Assembly: GCA_937895845.1 (NCBI GenBank)
Contig: CALBLK010000068.1
Location: 1 to 50,240, forward strand
Source of the DNA: an uncultured Prevotella sp.
GTDB lineage: Bacteria; Bacteroidota; Bacteroidia; Bacteroidales; Bacteroidaceae
Length of the DNA stretch: 50,240 nt
Direction of reading: 5' to 3'
This document shows positions 8,001 through 15,827 of the stretch, piece by piece (within the stretch, counting starts at the first letter, position 1; every line of letters starts with the position of its first letter). Below the pieces are notes generated by a model, which saw nothing but the letters and a program-made list of their open reading frames with translations, was not told the DNA's origin and made no database searches. Made by a program: the position numbers and the translations under genes.

Positions 8001-8824
8001 CACTGCCCAAGCGCACTGCCTATAGCATCGGCAATGGTGCGGACTCGGTTTCTCACAGGGATGATGACCGATGCTTCAACTGGGAAATCCTGCTCTTTGA
8101 AATCAGGGCAGCCATAGACAGAGGTGTCCACCATTGCACCTATGGTCTCGAGATGAGCCGTAACCACCCGCTCCATCTCCACCTGCACCTCGCGGTTGGC
8201 CGGGTCAACATAGTCAAACTGCTTCACACCACTGGATCTGAGATCGTCCTCGTTCTCCGTATAGAGATACTCGTTGAGATGAAAAAGACTCCCGTTGCGG
8301 CTCAGGAAAAGCCGGAAATCGTACCACCCGGCATACTTCAAGTCCTTTCCTTTAGCCTCATCAGCATATTTGCGCAGCATTTGCGCGTCAATGAATAGCA
8401 TTGCGCCAAAATCAAAGTCATCGCGCAAACTGCCCTCCTGGTAATCAATAACGGGATGGCGACACAACGCTCCATTCTCTCTGGTATATCGGTCACTGTA
8501 CACCAAAGCTGCATTGGCATCAGAAGCCACACGGAGCAAGCGCTCCAGAGCGGCCATGCCAAGAGTGACCCCTCCAGCCTTAAGGCACACCAACGCATAA
8601 TCCGAACAGGCATGTTCCGCTACCGCCAGTACAGCTCTTGTCGAGGAAAGACTGTCAGTCACCACAAACGAACAGCCATCTGGAACCTCACTGCACCGGG
8701 CAAAGGTATCGCTAACAAGCAAGTAAATATGCTGAACGGTCTTGCTGCAACGCAGCGTGTCAAGCATTGGCTCCAAATCCGGCACACTGTTACATGGCAC
8801 AAAGCAGTCAATTTTTTCTCTCAT
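5003..8824 (-). CDS. Fusion of GT2 glycosyltransferase, DUF4922 (HIT/GalT-like) and SpoIID/LytB domains
   Basis: The 1273-residue protein has three recognisable parts. Residues 1-240 look like a degenerate glycosyltransferase-A fold. Residues about 250-460 are a family-2 glycosyltransferase (VSIIPVRN-like start, DDL motif in VQLDSDDLYS at 342-350, GED at 431-433). Residues about 530-860 are a DUF4922 domain with a HIT-superfamily nucleotidyl-transfer motif, H647-A-H649-L-Q651, preceded by FYNGPKCGAS as in Ap4A phosphorylase/GalT-type enzymes. Residues about 940-1270 are a SpoIID/LytB domain (LPVEEYLKSVISSEM with E956, and GWGHGVGLCQIGA near the end), a family that cleaves peptidoglycan glycan strands. 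There is no signal peptide or membrane helix, so the protein should be cytosolic. The downstream AmpG-like permease suggests it works on imported wall fragments. The specific reactions are not known. Confidence 0.85.
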   Translation of the reverse strand: MREKIDCFVPCNSVPDLEPMLDTLRCSKTVQHIYLLVSDTFARCSEVPDGCSFVVTDSLSSTRAVLAVAEHACSDYALVCLKAGGVTLGMAALERLLRVASDANAALVYSDRYTRENGALCRHPVIDYQEGSLRDDFDFGAMLFIDAQMLRKYADEAKGKDLKYAGWYDFRLFLSRNGSLFHLNEYLYTENEDDLRSSGVKQFDYVDPANREVQVEMERVVTAHLETIGAMVDTSVYGCPDFKEQDFPVEASVIIPVRNRVRTIADAIGSALGQCTTFPYNVIVVDNHSTDGTTAVIERLHSGALKDGGRLIHIVPERTDLGIGGCWNLAVSDDRCGRFAVQLDSDDLYSSAHTLQKIVDAFHRQKAAMVVGSYRMCDFNLNTLPPGLIAHREWTDENGPNNALRINGLGAPRAFFTPLLRQLQFPNTSYGEDYALGLIFSRRYRIGRIYDELYLCRRWEGNSDATLSVEKVNANNLYKDRLRTLEISARRQMGQGKADIMTDSSLQRFFSRQLECWDAARIRYRDLQQVQTKELQGDTFTLKAQHNPARIVSTGAQIDPKALAERPCFLCERNRPADQIKKVIDGKFELLVNPYPILPCHFTIASIRHQPQSVEVCYPEMYRLLDSYPDLMVFYNGPKCGASAPDHAHLQAGTSNLVPLQTAWPRLSRNLAAVVDRGNGEGIWRVTDYPCPAFLVCSVTKAMGCRLFTELCKALPIAVGETEPMMNIVAWRGLVPRPDTGNNRQNAYLMVVLPRRKHRPDCYDARGEAQVVVSPGALDMAGLFILPRQEDFNRITPELAVGILRELAISERQAKAVAGRLHRDGYSSASNGKAMAVYEGEPDVTVGIVRGQKICFTLNAPFQAKGDIIAGHQEVEFSGGGILWNGNQYRELTFTPQTDEASFTLEDVAIGIDFHWERREAQDFRGSLKLVVESGQLVAINQLPVEEYLKSVISSEMRSTSSMELLKAHAVISRSWLLAQMEKRKCQQGGSNNFFSFIKKDEELIRWYDREDHTIFDVCADDHCQRYQGISKQVGGAAADAVAATRGQILVYDNEICDARFSKCCGGITEEYQYCWENTPKPYLRAVRDNAQAMNVTAMTEEQVSRWIRTSPDAFCNTSDQKVLSQVLNDYDRETNDFYRWRVEYTQGELSSLVSEKLKDDFGQIVDLVPVEWGMSGRICKLRIVGTKRIFTVGKELEIRRVLSHTHLYSSAFVVDKAEVFNGVPGRFTLIGAGWGHGVGLCQIGAAVMGEKGYPYHEILLHYYRGAEIKKIY

Positions 8825-9216
8825 GGATGGGTCTATATATAGTATAACGTGATTTCAATGAAATATAATTGTCTGAAAATTGGTGATTAGTGTTGATTTA
8901 CAAAGTATTACAAACAACAATCGCCATAACCACCGAGGACAAAGTTACTGATTTTTTCTGTATTGCTGATGGCTTCTGCCAAGTTTTTTGATGTCCAAAC
9001 AGCAAAATGTACGTAAATATACGTATGCGACCACTTAGCAAGTCTACTGCAATCGTCTTGTATATAACATATGACTCTTTTTGACAGCGGAATCATCTAG
9101 CCTGATACAATCCACCCCTTCAAGAGACGGAGGGGGAATGGCGGTTCTCCAGATAACAGGGAATGCACCTCTTTTACCATGTCCCAACTTATATCCAGCC
9201 TTGCCACAAGGTCTTC
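8825..9216. other. Intergenic region, AT-rich near the fusion gene
   Basis: This 392-base stretch separates the fusion gene from the outer-membrane receptor, both on the minus strand. It should hold the promoter of the fusion gene. I find no clean TTTG/TAnnTTTG pair, only weak TACTTTG-like sequence near 8905. The part at 9081-9216 is less AT-rich and is open in two minus-strand frames (see the small ORF at 9044-9220). Confidence 0.5.
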
Positions 9217-9220
9217 TCAT
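9044..9220 (-). CDS. Possible small basic protein coupled to the receptor gene
   Basis: A 58-codon frame starts at the ATG at 9218-9220, which overlaps the receptor stop as ATGA, and ends with TAG at 9044-9046. The predicted peptide is basic (MRRPCGKAGYKLGHGKRG at the start) with a proline run (IPPPSLEG) and two cysteines. No family is recognised and there is no signal peptide. The overlap could mean translational coupling, or it could be chance. Confidence 0.25.
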   Translation of the reverse strand: MRRPCGKAGYKLGHGKRGAFPVIWRTAIPPPSLEGVDCIRLDDSAVKKSHMLYTRRLQ

Positions 9221-11277
9221 TTTAAGATTGCACTTTCACTTTGTTGATGTTTATAATCAGGTGTTTTGGATGTCTTCTTACCATAGTCAAAACTGTAAAC
9301 AACTTTTAAAGTTGCATACTGGTTGCAACTGCGACTTTGATTTGTTTGCTTGAAGGAATAATATGGCGAAGACAATTCATCTGCAATACGATTATTCATC
9401 ATAAATAAGTTGTTCGCATTAGCTTCAATAGCCCAATTCTTGTGATTCCACATTGCCGATAGTTGATACCGCCAAAATGTCTTCCTGCGAATCTGGCTGT
9501 CTATCAAATCCCGAGATGGTGTCATTAGAGAGGCACCAAAAGAAAAGTCCTGGACATAGTAGTTTATCATTGCGGTTCCTAAGATTGCAGTCAAATTACG
9601 ATGTTCTCCCCCTCCTCGAACTAAATGCTCAATCCATTGACCTGAAAATTTCATGTTAAGCGAACCTGAAGGTTTATAGGTCATAGATATATCTACACTG
9701 GGGCAATGATAGATACAGTCATCCCTAAAAGTGCTAATAAGATAGCCGTCTCGAATATAATAATCCGAGATAATCGAGTGGTTTTGGTAGAAGTATGACA
9801 CTCCTGTTTGCAAAGCAAATTTGTTAAAATTCAATGTATGGCTTAATCGTGGATACAAAAGAATGGAATTATCCATGTTGGCGTTACCTTTGAGAATGAC
9901 AATAGGGTCTATCTGTTGCTCGACATTGTTAATTGTATTTATCCTCGGATAGGTATTTCCCAAAGCGAATATAAATTGAAGTTGTTGTACTTTATCTATC
10001 TTATACGTAGCTCTTGCCTGAAGTCTCGGCGTAAGGTGGTTGATTGACCTCATCCCCCTTAAACGATACGTAAGAAATGAAAGTCCTGGATTGATGTCAA
10101 GAAAGAATCTCCCTATACGTTGAGAATAGTCAGCAAAGAGGATAGTTTCTGAGGAACTTAAATTTTGATTATATGCTGAAGTTCCAGAGTATTCAGAATC
10201 GCTTATTCTCATAAACTCAAACAAGCTGAAAGCTAATCTATTTTTATGACTGAACGTCATTGAATAGTTTGCGTTTGCTTTGGCATAATAGTAATTTTCT
10301 TTGACGAGCGAATGAAAGGACATATCATCCTCATTATAGAAACGGTTATAGTCATTTCGAGAATAATATCCATCAAATGTATAGTCCAGCGACTTTGTAT
10401 TAGAAAATGTATGTAATCCATAGAAATAAACACTTGGACGATAAGATTTGTTTCGACTGTTAATGCCCAAAAGACTGCCATCCTTGACTGATGTATTTGT
10501 CTTCCAATAGTCTATCATTCCATTATTGACATTGTTTTTTATGTCATTCCATGCCATACCCCCTCTAAGCATCCAGATATAATTTTTTCCTCTGTTACTA
10601 ATTGATGCTTGTATATATTCTTCTGTCCGCTTATTGCTGGCATTATTGTAATATTGCTGTCTGTTCAATTGATAATTGGGAAAAACAAAAGATTCCATCT
10701 CGTCCATAGAAGACTTTGGATTTTCCAAAGAATATCCAGCCCATAGGTTCAAACTTTTGGTTCCTGTGACAAATTTCGAAATAAGATTGTAATCACCATA
10801 GAGATAGCCTATATTCTGAGACGCATCAAGTTGCGTGTAGCCACCATTGTTGAGTGGCTTCATTATTATGTTTATAGCATATGCATCTTTTGCATATTTA
10901 CCAGTCGGCACATCAAAATATTCCACACGAGAAATATCCTTCGGTCTTAAAGACTGTATCTCTCGAGAATCCACTTCACGTCCATCAATATAGAGAGTCG
11001 CAGCCCCATTTGGAGTTGTCACACTTCCAGTCGAACGCTCAACAGACACTCCCGGAATCATGAGATTGCTCAACAGGTCATAACCAGTTACTGCATGTTT
11101 ACGTTGCTCTTTTGTAGGAAGAGCCAGGAAATGGTCATCTTCTCTTGTAAGATAAGATGACTTTACAACCACTTCATCAAGCTCTTTGCCTTGAATACAA
11201 GTTTTAGTTGTATCAGGCTCCTGTGCATACAATGCGTTTAGCCACAAACTCATGAAAACGCCTAACAATGCTTTCAT
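9217..11277 (-). CDS. TonB-dependent-receptor-like outer-membrane protein
   Basis: The 686-residue protein has a cleavable signal (MKALLGVFMSLWLNALYAQ). A plug-like domain covers about residues 30-150 (LDEVVVKSSY, then GVSVERSTGSVTTPNG, LYIDGREVDSREIQSLRP, RVEYFDVPTGKY). A long aromatic-rich barrel continues to the C-terminus. The usual carboxypeptidase-regulatory extension at the N-terminus is missing, and the layout fits the outer-membrane-beta-barrel family PF14905. Such proteins take part in outer-membrane transport; the substrate is unknown, and no SusD partner is adjacent. The gene is visibly more AT-rich than its neighbours and uses many A/T-ending codons, which points to horizontal acquisition. 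No standard promoter is seen before the start. Confidence 0.8.
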   Translation of the reverse strand: MKALLGVFMSLWLNALYAQEPDTTKTCIQGKELDEVVVKSSYLTREDDHFLALPTKEQRKHAVTGYDLLSNLMIPGVSVERSTGSVTTPNGAATLYIDGREVDSREIQSLRPKDISRVEYFDVPTGKYAKDAYAINIIMKPLNNGGYTQLDASQNIGYLYGDYNLISKFVTGTKSLNLWAGYSLENPKSSMDEMESFVFPNYQLNRQQYYNNASNKRTEEYIQASISNRGKNYIWMLRGGMAWNDIKNNVNNGMIDYWKTNTSVKDGSLLGINSRNKSYRPSVYFYGLHTFSNTKSLDYTFDGYYSRNDYNRFYNEDDMSFHSLVKENYYYAKANANYSMTFSHKNRLAFSLFEFMRISDSEYSGTSAYNQNLSSSETILFADYSQRIGRFFLDINPGLSFLTYRLRGMRSINHLTPRLQARATYKIDKVQQLQFIFALGNTYPRINTINNVEQQIDPIVILKGNANMDNSILLYPRLSHTLNFNKFALQTGVSYFYQNHSIISDYYIRDGYLISTFRDDCIYHCPSVDISMTYKPSGSLNMKFSGQWIEHLVRGGGEHRNLTAILGTAMINYYVQDFSFGASLMTPSRDLIDSQIRRKTFWRYQLSAMWNHKNWAIEANANNLFMMNNRIADELSSPYYSFKQTNQSRSCNQYATLKVVYSFDYGKKTSKTPDYKHQQSESAILK

Positions 11278-11580
11278 CTATTGAAATATTCCTTAATTCC
11301 GCTCCACTATAAATTTGATATTTTTTATAAGCACCTAACCAACAAAAAATTGCTCAGGATTTTGCCATGTCAGAAGATCCACTTTATTTAGTACTGCGAT
11401 TAAAACCAAACAAATCTTCAACACACATGGCAAAAATACAAATTAAATCCGAGAAACCACACTCTATAGAACGTATATTTTGCCATTTGGACATCAAAAA
11501 CCTTGCAAAAACCTTGCAGTGTAGAAACTCTATGTAGAAACTCTTCATAGAGAGTCAACCCACGAAAGTCACCGTTTTGT
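11278..11580. other. Intergenic region between divergent receptor and rlmN genes, with short repeats
   Basis: The half near the receptor is very AT-rich and shows no clear promoter. The half near rlmN carries a tandem direct repeat AAAAACCTTGC (11496-11506 and 11507-11517), a direct repeat GTAGAAACTCT (11521-11531 and 11534-11544), and a perfect inverted repeat CTCTATG/CATAGAG (11528-11534 and 11546-11552). These lie 30-85 bases upstream of the rlmN -33 element and could be regulator-binding sites. Confidence 0.5.
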
Positions 11581-11611
11581 TTTGTGTTTTGCACAAAATC
11601 ACGTAAATTTG
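11581..11611 (+). promoter_or_regulatory. Promoter of rlmN
   Basis: TTTG at 11581-11584, a 19-base spacer, and TAAATTTG at 11604-11611 make a full match to the Bacteroidetes housekeeping promoter. Transcription should start near 11618, about 17 bases before the start codon. Confidence 0.75.
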
Positions 11612-11634
11612 CATAATATATCTACAACAAAAGA

Positions 11635-12675
11635 ATGATGGACAGTGGCAAAGAGGCTCTTTTAGGCATGACACAGACCGAGCTAAAGGCTCTGGCTACC
11701 GAACTGGGTATGCCCAGTTTCACCGCATCCCAGCTGGCCCAATGGCTCTATGCGCGCCACGCACAGAGCATCGGAGAGATGACCAACCTGTCAAAAGCCA
11801 ACCGCCAGCGGCTGGCAGACAGATGCTGTGTTGGGGCAATGCCACCATTAGACCGTCTGGAGTCTGCAGACGGCACTGTGAAATACCTGTTTCCCACACA
11901 GTCGGGAAAATATGTGGAGACAGTGTTCATTCCAGACGGAGAGCGCGCCACACTGTGCGTTTCCAGCCAGGTGGGATGCAAGATGAACTGCCTGTTCTGC
12001 CAGACCGGAAAGCAGGGATTTGAGGGACAGTTGACAGTTACCGACATTCTGAACCAGATTTATGCCCTGCCAGAGAGCGACAGACTCACCAACATCGTGT
12101 TTATGGGCCAGGGAGAGCCGATGGACAACCTTGACAATGTGCTGCAAGCAACACAAGTGCTCACCGCCCAATGGGGATACGGATGGAGTCCAAAGCGCAT
12201 CACGGTGAGCAGCGTTGGGATTAGAAACAAGCTGAAACGCTTTCTTGACGAGAGTGAATGCCATGTTGCCATCAGCATGCACTCCCCTTTCCACGAGCAA
12301 AGAATGCAGTTCATGCCGGCTGAGCGCCAAATGGCCATCGCCGATGTGGTGGAACTGTTACGGCAATATGACTTCACCCACCAGCGCCGGTGCTCGTTCG
12401 AATACATCTGTTTTGGCGGGCTGAACGACTCCCTCGTTTATGCCCGCGAGATTGTCAGACTGACGAAAGGTCTGGAATGTCGGGTGAATCTCATCCGCTT
12501 TCACGCGATTCCTGATGCAGACCTGCCCGCGTCTGACGAGAAAAGGATGGAGAATATGCGTGACTACCTTACCAATCACGGAGTATTCACCACCATCCGG
12601 GCCAGCCGCGGACAAGACATCCTTGCAGCCTGTGGCCTGCTGTCAACCAAACGGAAAAACGAGAAAGGATTATAG
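11635..12675 (+). CDS. rlmN: Dual-specificity 23S rRNA/tRNA adenine-C2 methyltransferase RlmN
   Basis: RlmN is a radical SAM enzyme that methylates C2 of A2503 in 23S rRNA and of A37 in some tRNAs. The iron-sulfur motif C115-x3-C119-x2-C122 (GCKMNCLFCQTG) is present. So are the GEPMDN motif binding S-adenosylmethionine and the two catalytic cysteines at about C108 (ATLCVSSQ) and C333 (DILAACGLL). The length, 346 residues, is normal for the family. Translation may begin at the first ATG or at the second one immediately after it. The gene has its own promoter and appears to lead a group with the DUF4837 gene 3 bases downstream. Confidence 0.96.
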   Translation: MMDSGKEALLGMTQTELKALATELGMPSFTASQLAQWLYARHAQSIGEMTNLSKANRQRLADRCCVGAMPPLDRLESADGTVKYLFPTQSGKYVETVFIPDGERATLCVSSQVGCKMNCLFCQTGKQGFEGQLTVTDILNQIYALPESDRLTNIVFMGQGEPMDNLDNVLQATQVLTAQWGYGWSPKRITVSSVGIRNKLKRFLDESECHVAISMHSPFHEQRMQFMPAERQMAIADVVELLRQYDFTHQRRCSFEYICFGGLNDSLVYAREIVRLTKGLECRVNLIRFHAIPDADLPASDEKRMENMRDYLTNHGVFTTIRASRGQDILAACGLLSTKRKNEKGL

Positions 12676-12678
12676 GGT

Positions 12679-13620
12679 ATGGGCAAGCTGTCTGCGACAA
12701 TCCTACTTGCCCTTGCACTGGCATCGTGCACCCCCCACACCAAAAGTGTGGGACAGCCAGGCGAGGTTGAGGTGACCGGCAACAACGCCAAGGCCGTAGA
12801 GACCGTCGACAGGATGCTCACACTGACTTTCGTTGACGGTGTGTTGCAACATGAGCACACATTCGATGTGACAATGGTCACTGGAGGCACAAGCAAGAAG
12901 ACCCACCATGGGCGGTGCGTGGTGACGGTCGAAGCCGACCCGGCTAAATATGACAAGACCCGCATCCGCTATGAGATCGACAAATGGGCCAAGCCACAGC
13001 TTGCTGTCACCATCACCACCCCATCCGCAGACAGGTTGGACACGGACATGAGGAGGACACTGGGCAGCAAGTTCAAGCAACGGCTAGAGGCTTTCGAACT
13101 GGCAGAGGCAATCAAGACGCTACGGAAAGCGCACCTGCCTGGAATGGAACAGAGGGTGAAACAAGTGACAGGACACACCATTCTGATACCAAAAGACATG
13201 GGCGCGGTAAAAGAGGGGAAGCATTTCATCTGGTTATCCAACAACACGGCTACCGGTATGCGCAACATCTGTGTCTACACTTTCCCCGGAACAGACCTCG
13301 GCACAGCCTACCTGATGGACAAGCGAGACAGCGTGATGGAGGCCAACATCCCCGGCGAAATACCGGGAATGTATATGCAGACAGTGCGAAACTACTCTCC
13401 CTACACGCGGACTATTCTTGCCGGCGGACTTCACCGCAAGGAGATAAGGGGACTATGGTACATGAAAGGCGATGCCATGGGCGGACCGTTTATCTGCCAC
13501 GCCATTGCAGACACAGCAAGAAGCCGCACGCTGGTGGCCGAGGGCTTTGTATTTGCACCCGAAACGAAGAAAAGGAACATCATCAAACAGCTTGAGGCTG
13601 TACTCTACACTTTAAAATAA
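12679..13620 (+). CDS. DUF4837 family lipoprotein
   Basis: This 313-residue lipoprotein has a short signal ending in LALASC with the lipidated cysteine at residue 17. The body matches the Bacteroidetes DUF4837 family: a repeated fold with the segments TGHTILIPKDMGAVKEGKHF and GIPGMYMQTVRNYSPYT-like sequence, and a C-terminal FVFAPETKKRNIIKQLEAV. The function of the family is unknown. It probably acts in the periplasm, anchored to a membrane. It starts 3 bases after the rlmN stop and is followed after 9 bases by pdxA, so it is cotranscribed with both. Confidence 0.85.
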   Translation: MGKLSATILLALALASCTPHTKSVGQPGEVEVTGNNAKAVETVDRMLTLTFVDGVLQHEHTFDVTMVTGGTSKKTHHGRCVVTVEADPAKYDKTRIRYEIDKWAKPQLAVTITTPSADRLDTDMRRTLGSKFKQRLEAFELAEAIKTLRKAHLPGMEQRVKQVTGHTILIPKDMGAVKEGKHFIWLSNNTATGMRNICVYTFPGTDLGTAYLMDKRDSVMEANIPGEIPGMYMQTVRNYSPYTRTILAGGLHRKEIRGLWYMKGDAMGGPFICHAIADTARSRTLVAEGFVFAPETKKRNIIKQLEAVLYTLK

Positions 13621-13629
13621 ACATTCATT

Positions 13630-14796
13630 ATGGAGAACAAACCCATTCGCGTGGCTATCACGCAAGGAGATACGAACGGCGTTGGCTACGAAGTGATTCT
13701 GAAAGCACTCGAAGACCCGCAGATGCTGGAACTGTGCACACCTATTATATATGGCTCGCCCAAGGTTGCAGCCTACCACCGCAAGGCGATGGATTTGCAG
13801 ACCAGCTTCAGTATCATTGACAGGGCCGAAGACGCCAAGGACGGACGAGTGAACATGCTCACAACCTTTGACGACGAGGTCAAAGTAGAGTTTGGCGTTC
13901 CCTCAAAAGAGGCTGGCGAGGCCGCTCTCAAGGCTCTGGACCGCGCCATGACCGACTACCGTGCCGAGCTGTACGACGTGCTTGTCACTGCCCCTATTGA
14001 CAAAAACACGATTCAAAGTGACCTGTTCCACTTCTGCGGGCACACCGAATACATAGAGCAGTCTGTTGGAGACGGACAGAAAGCACTGATGATTCTGGCA
14101 AGCGGCAACCTGCGCGTGGCCTTGGTCACCACCCATCTGCCCATCAAGGATGTGGCTCAGGCTATCACCAAGGAGGCCATTGTAGAGAAAGCAACCATCT
14201 TCCACAAAAGCCTGCGATGTGACTTCCGCATACAGAATCCGCGCATAGCCATCCTGTCGCTCAACCCGCATGCAGGGGATAACGGACTGCTTGGCGACGA
14301 GGAAAAAGAGACTATAACCCCTGCCATCGAGCAACTGGCCGGAGGGGGCATCCAGGCCTTTGGCCCCTATGCTGCCGACGGATTCTTTGGCAGCGGCAAC
14401 TACACCCGCTTCGATGGCGTGCTGGCCATGTATCACGACCAAGGGCTTGCCCCATTCAAAGCCCTGGCCCAAGAGACCGGTGTCAATTTCACAGCGGGGC
14501 TGCCCATCATCCGCACATCTCCCGACCATGGGACAGCCTATGACATTGCAGGCAAGGGCATCGCCGACGAGCAGTCGCTGCGCCAGGCCATTTACACAGC
14601 CATAGACATCTATCGCAACAGGCAGAACTTTGACGAGCCTGCAAAGAACCCTCTTCCCAAGCTATACCACGAGAAGAAAGATGAGAGCGAGAAGGCACGT
14701 TTCGCCTCTCCACGACAGAAGCGCGAAGACAGCAGGGATAAAAAGGCCGACAACAGCAAAGGCAAGCCCGAAGGGCAACAGGAAAAGGCCGAATGA
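13630..14796 (+). CDS. pdxA: 4-hydroxythreonine-4-phosphate dehydrogenase PdxA with charged C-terminal tail
   Basis: PdxA oxidises 4-phosphohydroxy-threonine with NAD(P) in the DXP-dependent pathway to pyridoxal phosphate. The sequence shows the N-terminal TQGDTNGVGYEVILKAL, the metal-binding histidine in FCGHTEYIEQ, and the C-terminal MYHDQGLAPFKAL and TSPDHGTAYDIAGKG blocks. The enzyme body ends near residue 335. The remaining 50 or so residues are an unusual tail of lysine, glutamate, aspartate and glutamine, probably disordered. The stop overlaps the ATG of the next gene by four bases. The tail may have grown through loss of an earlier stop, or it may have a binding role; its function is unknown. 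Confidence 0.95.
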   Translation: MENKPIRVAITQGDTNGVGYEVILKALEDPQMLELCTPIIYGSPKVAAYHRKAMDLQTSFSIIDRAEDAKDGRVNMLTTFDDEVKVEFGVPSKEAGEAALKALDRAMTDYRAELYDVLVTAPIDKNTIQSDLFHFCGHTEYIEQSVGDGQKALMILASGNLRVALVTTHLPIKDVAQAITKEAIVEKATIFHKSLRCDFRIQNPRIAILSLNPHAGDNGLLGDEEKETITPAIEQLAGGGIQAFGPYAADGFFGSGNYTRFDGVLAMYHDQGLAPFKALAQETGVNFTAGLPIIRTSPDHGTAYDIAGKGIADEQSLRQAIYTAIDIYRNRQNFDEPAKNPLPKLYHEKKDESEKARFASPRQKREDSRDKKADNSKGKPEGQQEKAE

Positions 14797-15773
14797 AGAG
14801 AAAATACCAAAACGGATTTTTTATCTTCGGAATCGCTGTGCTGATACTGATGGTCACCCAGCTTGATTTCACCCAGGTCAAAGCAGGGGTGGAACGGGCA
14901 GGCTATTGGTTTGCGGCAGTGATTGCACTGTGGTTCTTTCTGTACCTGCTTAACACATCTGCATGGTATATCATCATCAAGAGCCAGGCTCCGACACGGC
15001 TGTCTTTCTGGTGGCTCTACAAGGTAACAGTGTCGGGGTTTGCGCTCAACTATGCCACACCCGGCGGAATGATGGGTGGTGAGCCCTACAGAGTGATGGC
15101 CCTGTCGCCAAAGATCGGCACCGAGCGGGCATCGGCCTCGGTCATTCTCTATGCAATGACCCACATATTCTCCCATTTCTGGTTCTGGCTATTGTCAGCA
15201 GTGCTCTATGCCCTCACCCAGCCCATGTCTATCGGAATGGGCATGCTATTGGCCGCCATCTCGGCCTTCTGCATCCTGGCCATCTGGTTTTTCATCAAGG
15301 GATACAAGAAAGGCATCACTGTGAGATGCCTTAACCTGCTGCGCCGGTTCCCTATGGTGAAGCGCTGGGCTCACGGTTTCTTCGAGCGGCACAAGGAGCA
15401 GCTGTCCACCATTGACCGGCAGATAGCAGCCCTGCACAACCAGAACCGCCAAACACTCGTTACAGCCGTGGCCCTTGAACTGGCCTGCAGGGTTGCGTCC
15501 GCATTGGAGATATTCTTCATCTTGCTTGTGCTAATGCCGTCCGTCAACTATATCCAGTGCATTCTTATCCTGGCCTTTACCTCGCTGTTTGCCAACATGC
15601 TCTTCTTCCTCCCCCTGCAATTAGGTGGTCGCGAGGGCGGGTTCATGATGTCGGCCAAGGGACTGGCAATGTCACTTGACGCCGGAATCTTCGTCGCCCT
15701 GCTGGTTCGGTTGCGCGAACTGATTTGGACAGCCATCGGACTGGCACTGATAAAATTCAACAAAAAACAATAA
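14793..15773 (+). CDS. Flippase-like membrane protein (lysylphosphatidylglycerol synthase TM-domain / UPF0104 family)
   Basis: This 326-residue protein has about eight hydrophobic helices and the UPF0104/LPG synthase transmembrane-domain signature: NYATPGGMMGGEPYRVMAL in the first half and FLPLQLGGREGGF in the second. In MprF the equivalent domain flips aminoacyl-lipids across the membrane. Here the synthase domain is absent, so a lipid or lipid-linked substrate is likely but not identified. It should lie in the inner membrane. Its ATG overlaps the pdxA stop, suggesting translational coupling. The 54-base gap after it contains the promoter of the next operon. Confidence 0.85.
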   Translation: MKRKYQNGFFIFGIAVLILMVTQLDFTQVKAGVERAGYWFAAVIALWFFLYLLNTSAWYIIIKSQAPTRLSFWWLYKVTVSGFALNYATPGGMMGGEPYRVMALSPKIGTERASASVILYAMTHIFSHFWFWLLSAVLYALTQPMSIGMGMLLAAISAFCILAIWFFIKGYKKGITVRCLNLLRRFPMVKRWAHGFFERHKEQLSTIDRQIAALHNQNRQTLVTAVALELACRVASALEIFFILLVLMPSVNYIQCILILAFTSLFANMLFFLPLQLGGREGGFMMSAKGLAMSLDAGIFVALLVRLRELIWTAIGLALIKFNKKQ

Positions 15774-15783
15774 ATTCTTCAGC

Positions 15784-15819
15784 AAACGACAACGTTATCG
15801 TTTAAAAGATGTAACTTTG
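15784..15819 (+). promoter_or_regulatory. Promoter with palindromic operator upstream of the sigma-54 activator operon
   Basis: A TAACTTTG -7 element lies at 15812-15819, 8 bases before the ATG at 15828. The position of the -33 element is taken by a 20-base palindrome, AAACGACAACGTTATCGTTT (15784-15803), perfect except for one base pair. The arrangement is typical of a repressor or dimeric activator site. Confidence 0.6.
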
Positions 15820-15827
15820 CCAGCCTA

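Noticed and set aside
8908..9096. 62-codon minus-strand frame between the fusion gene and the receptor
   Set aside because: No signal peptide, family or promoter, and its length is expected by chance.
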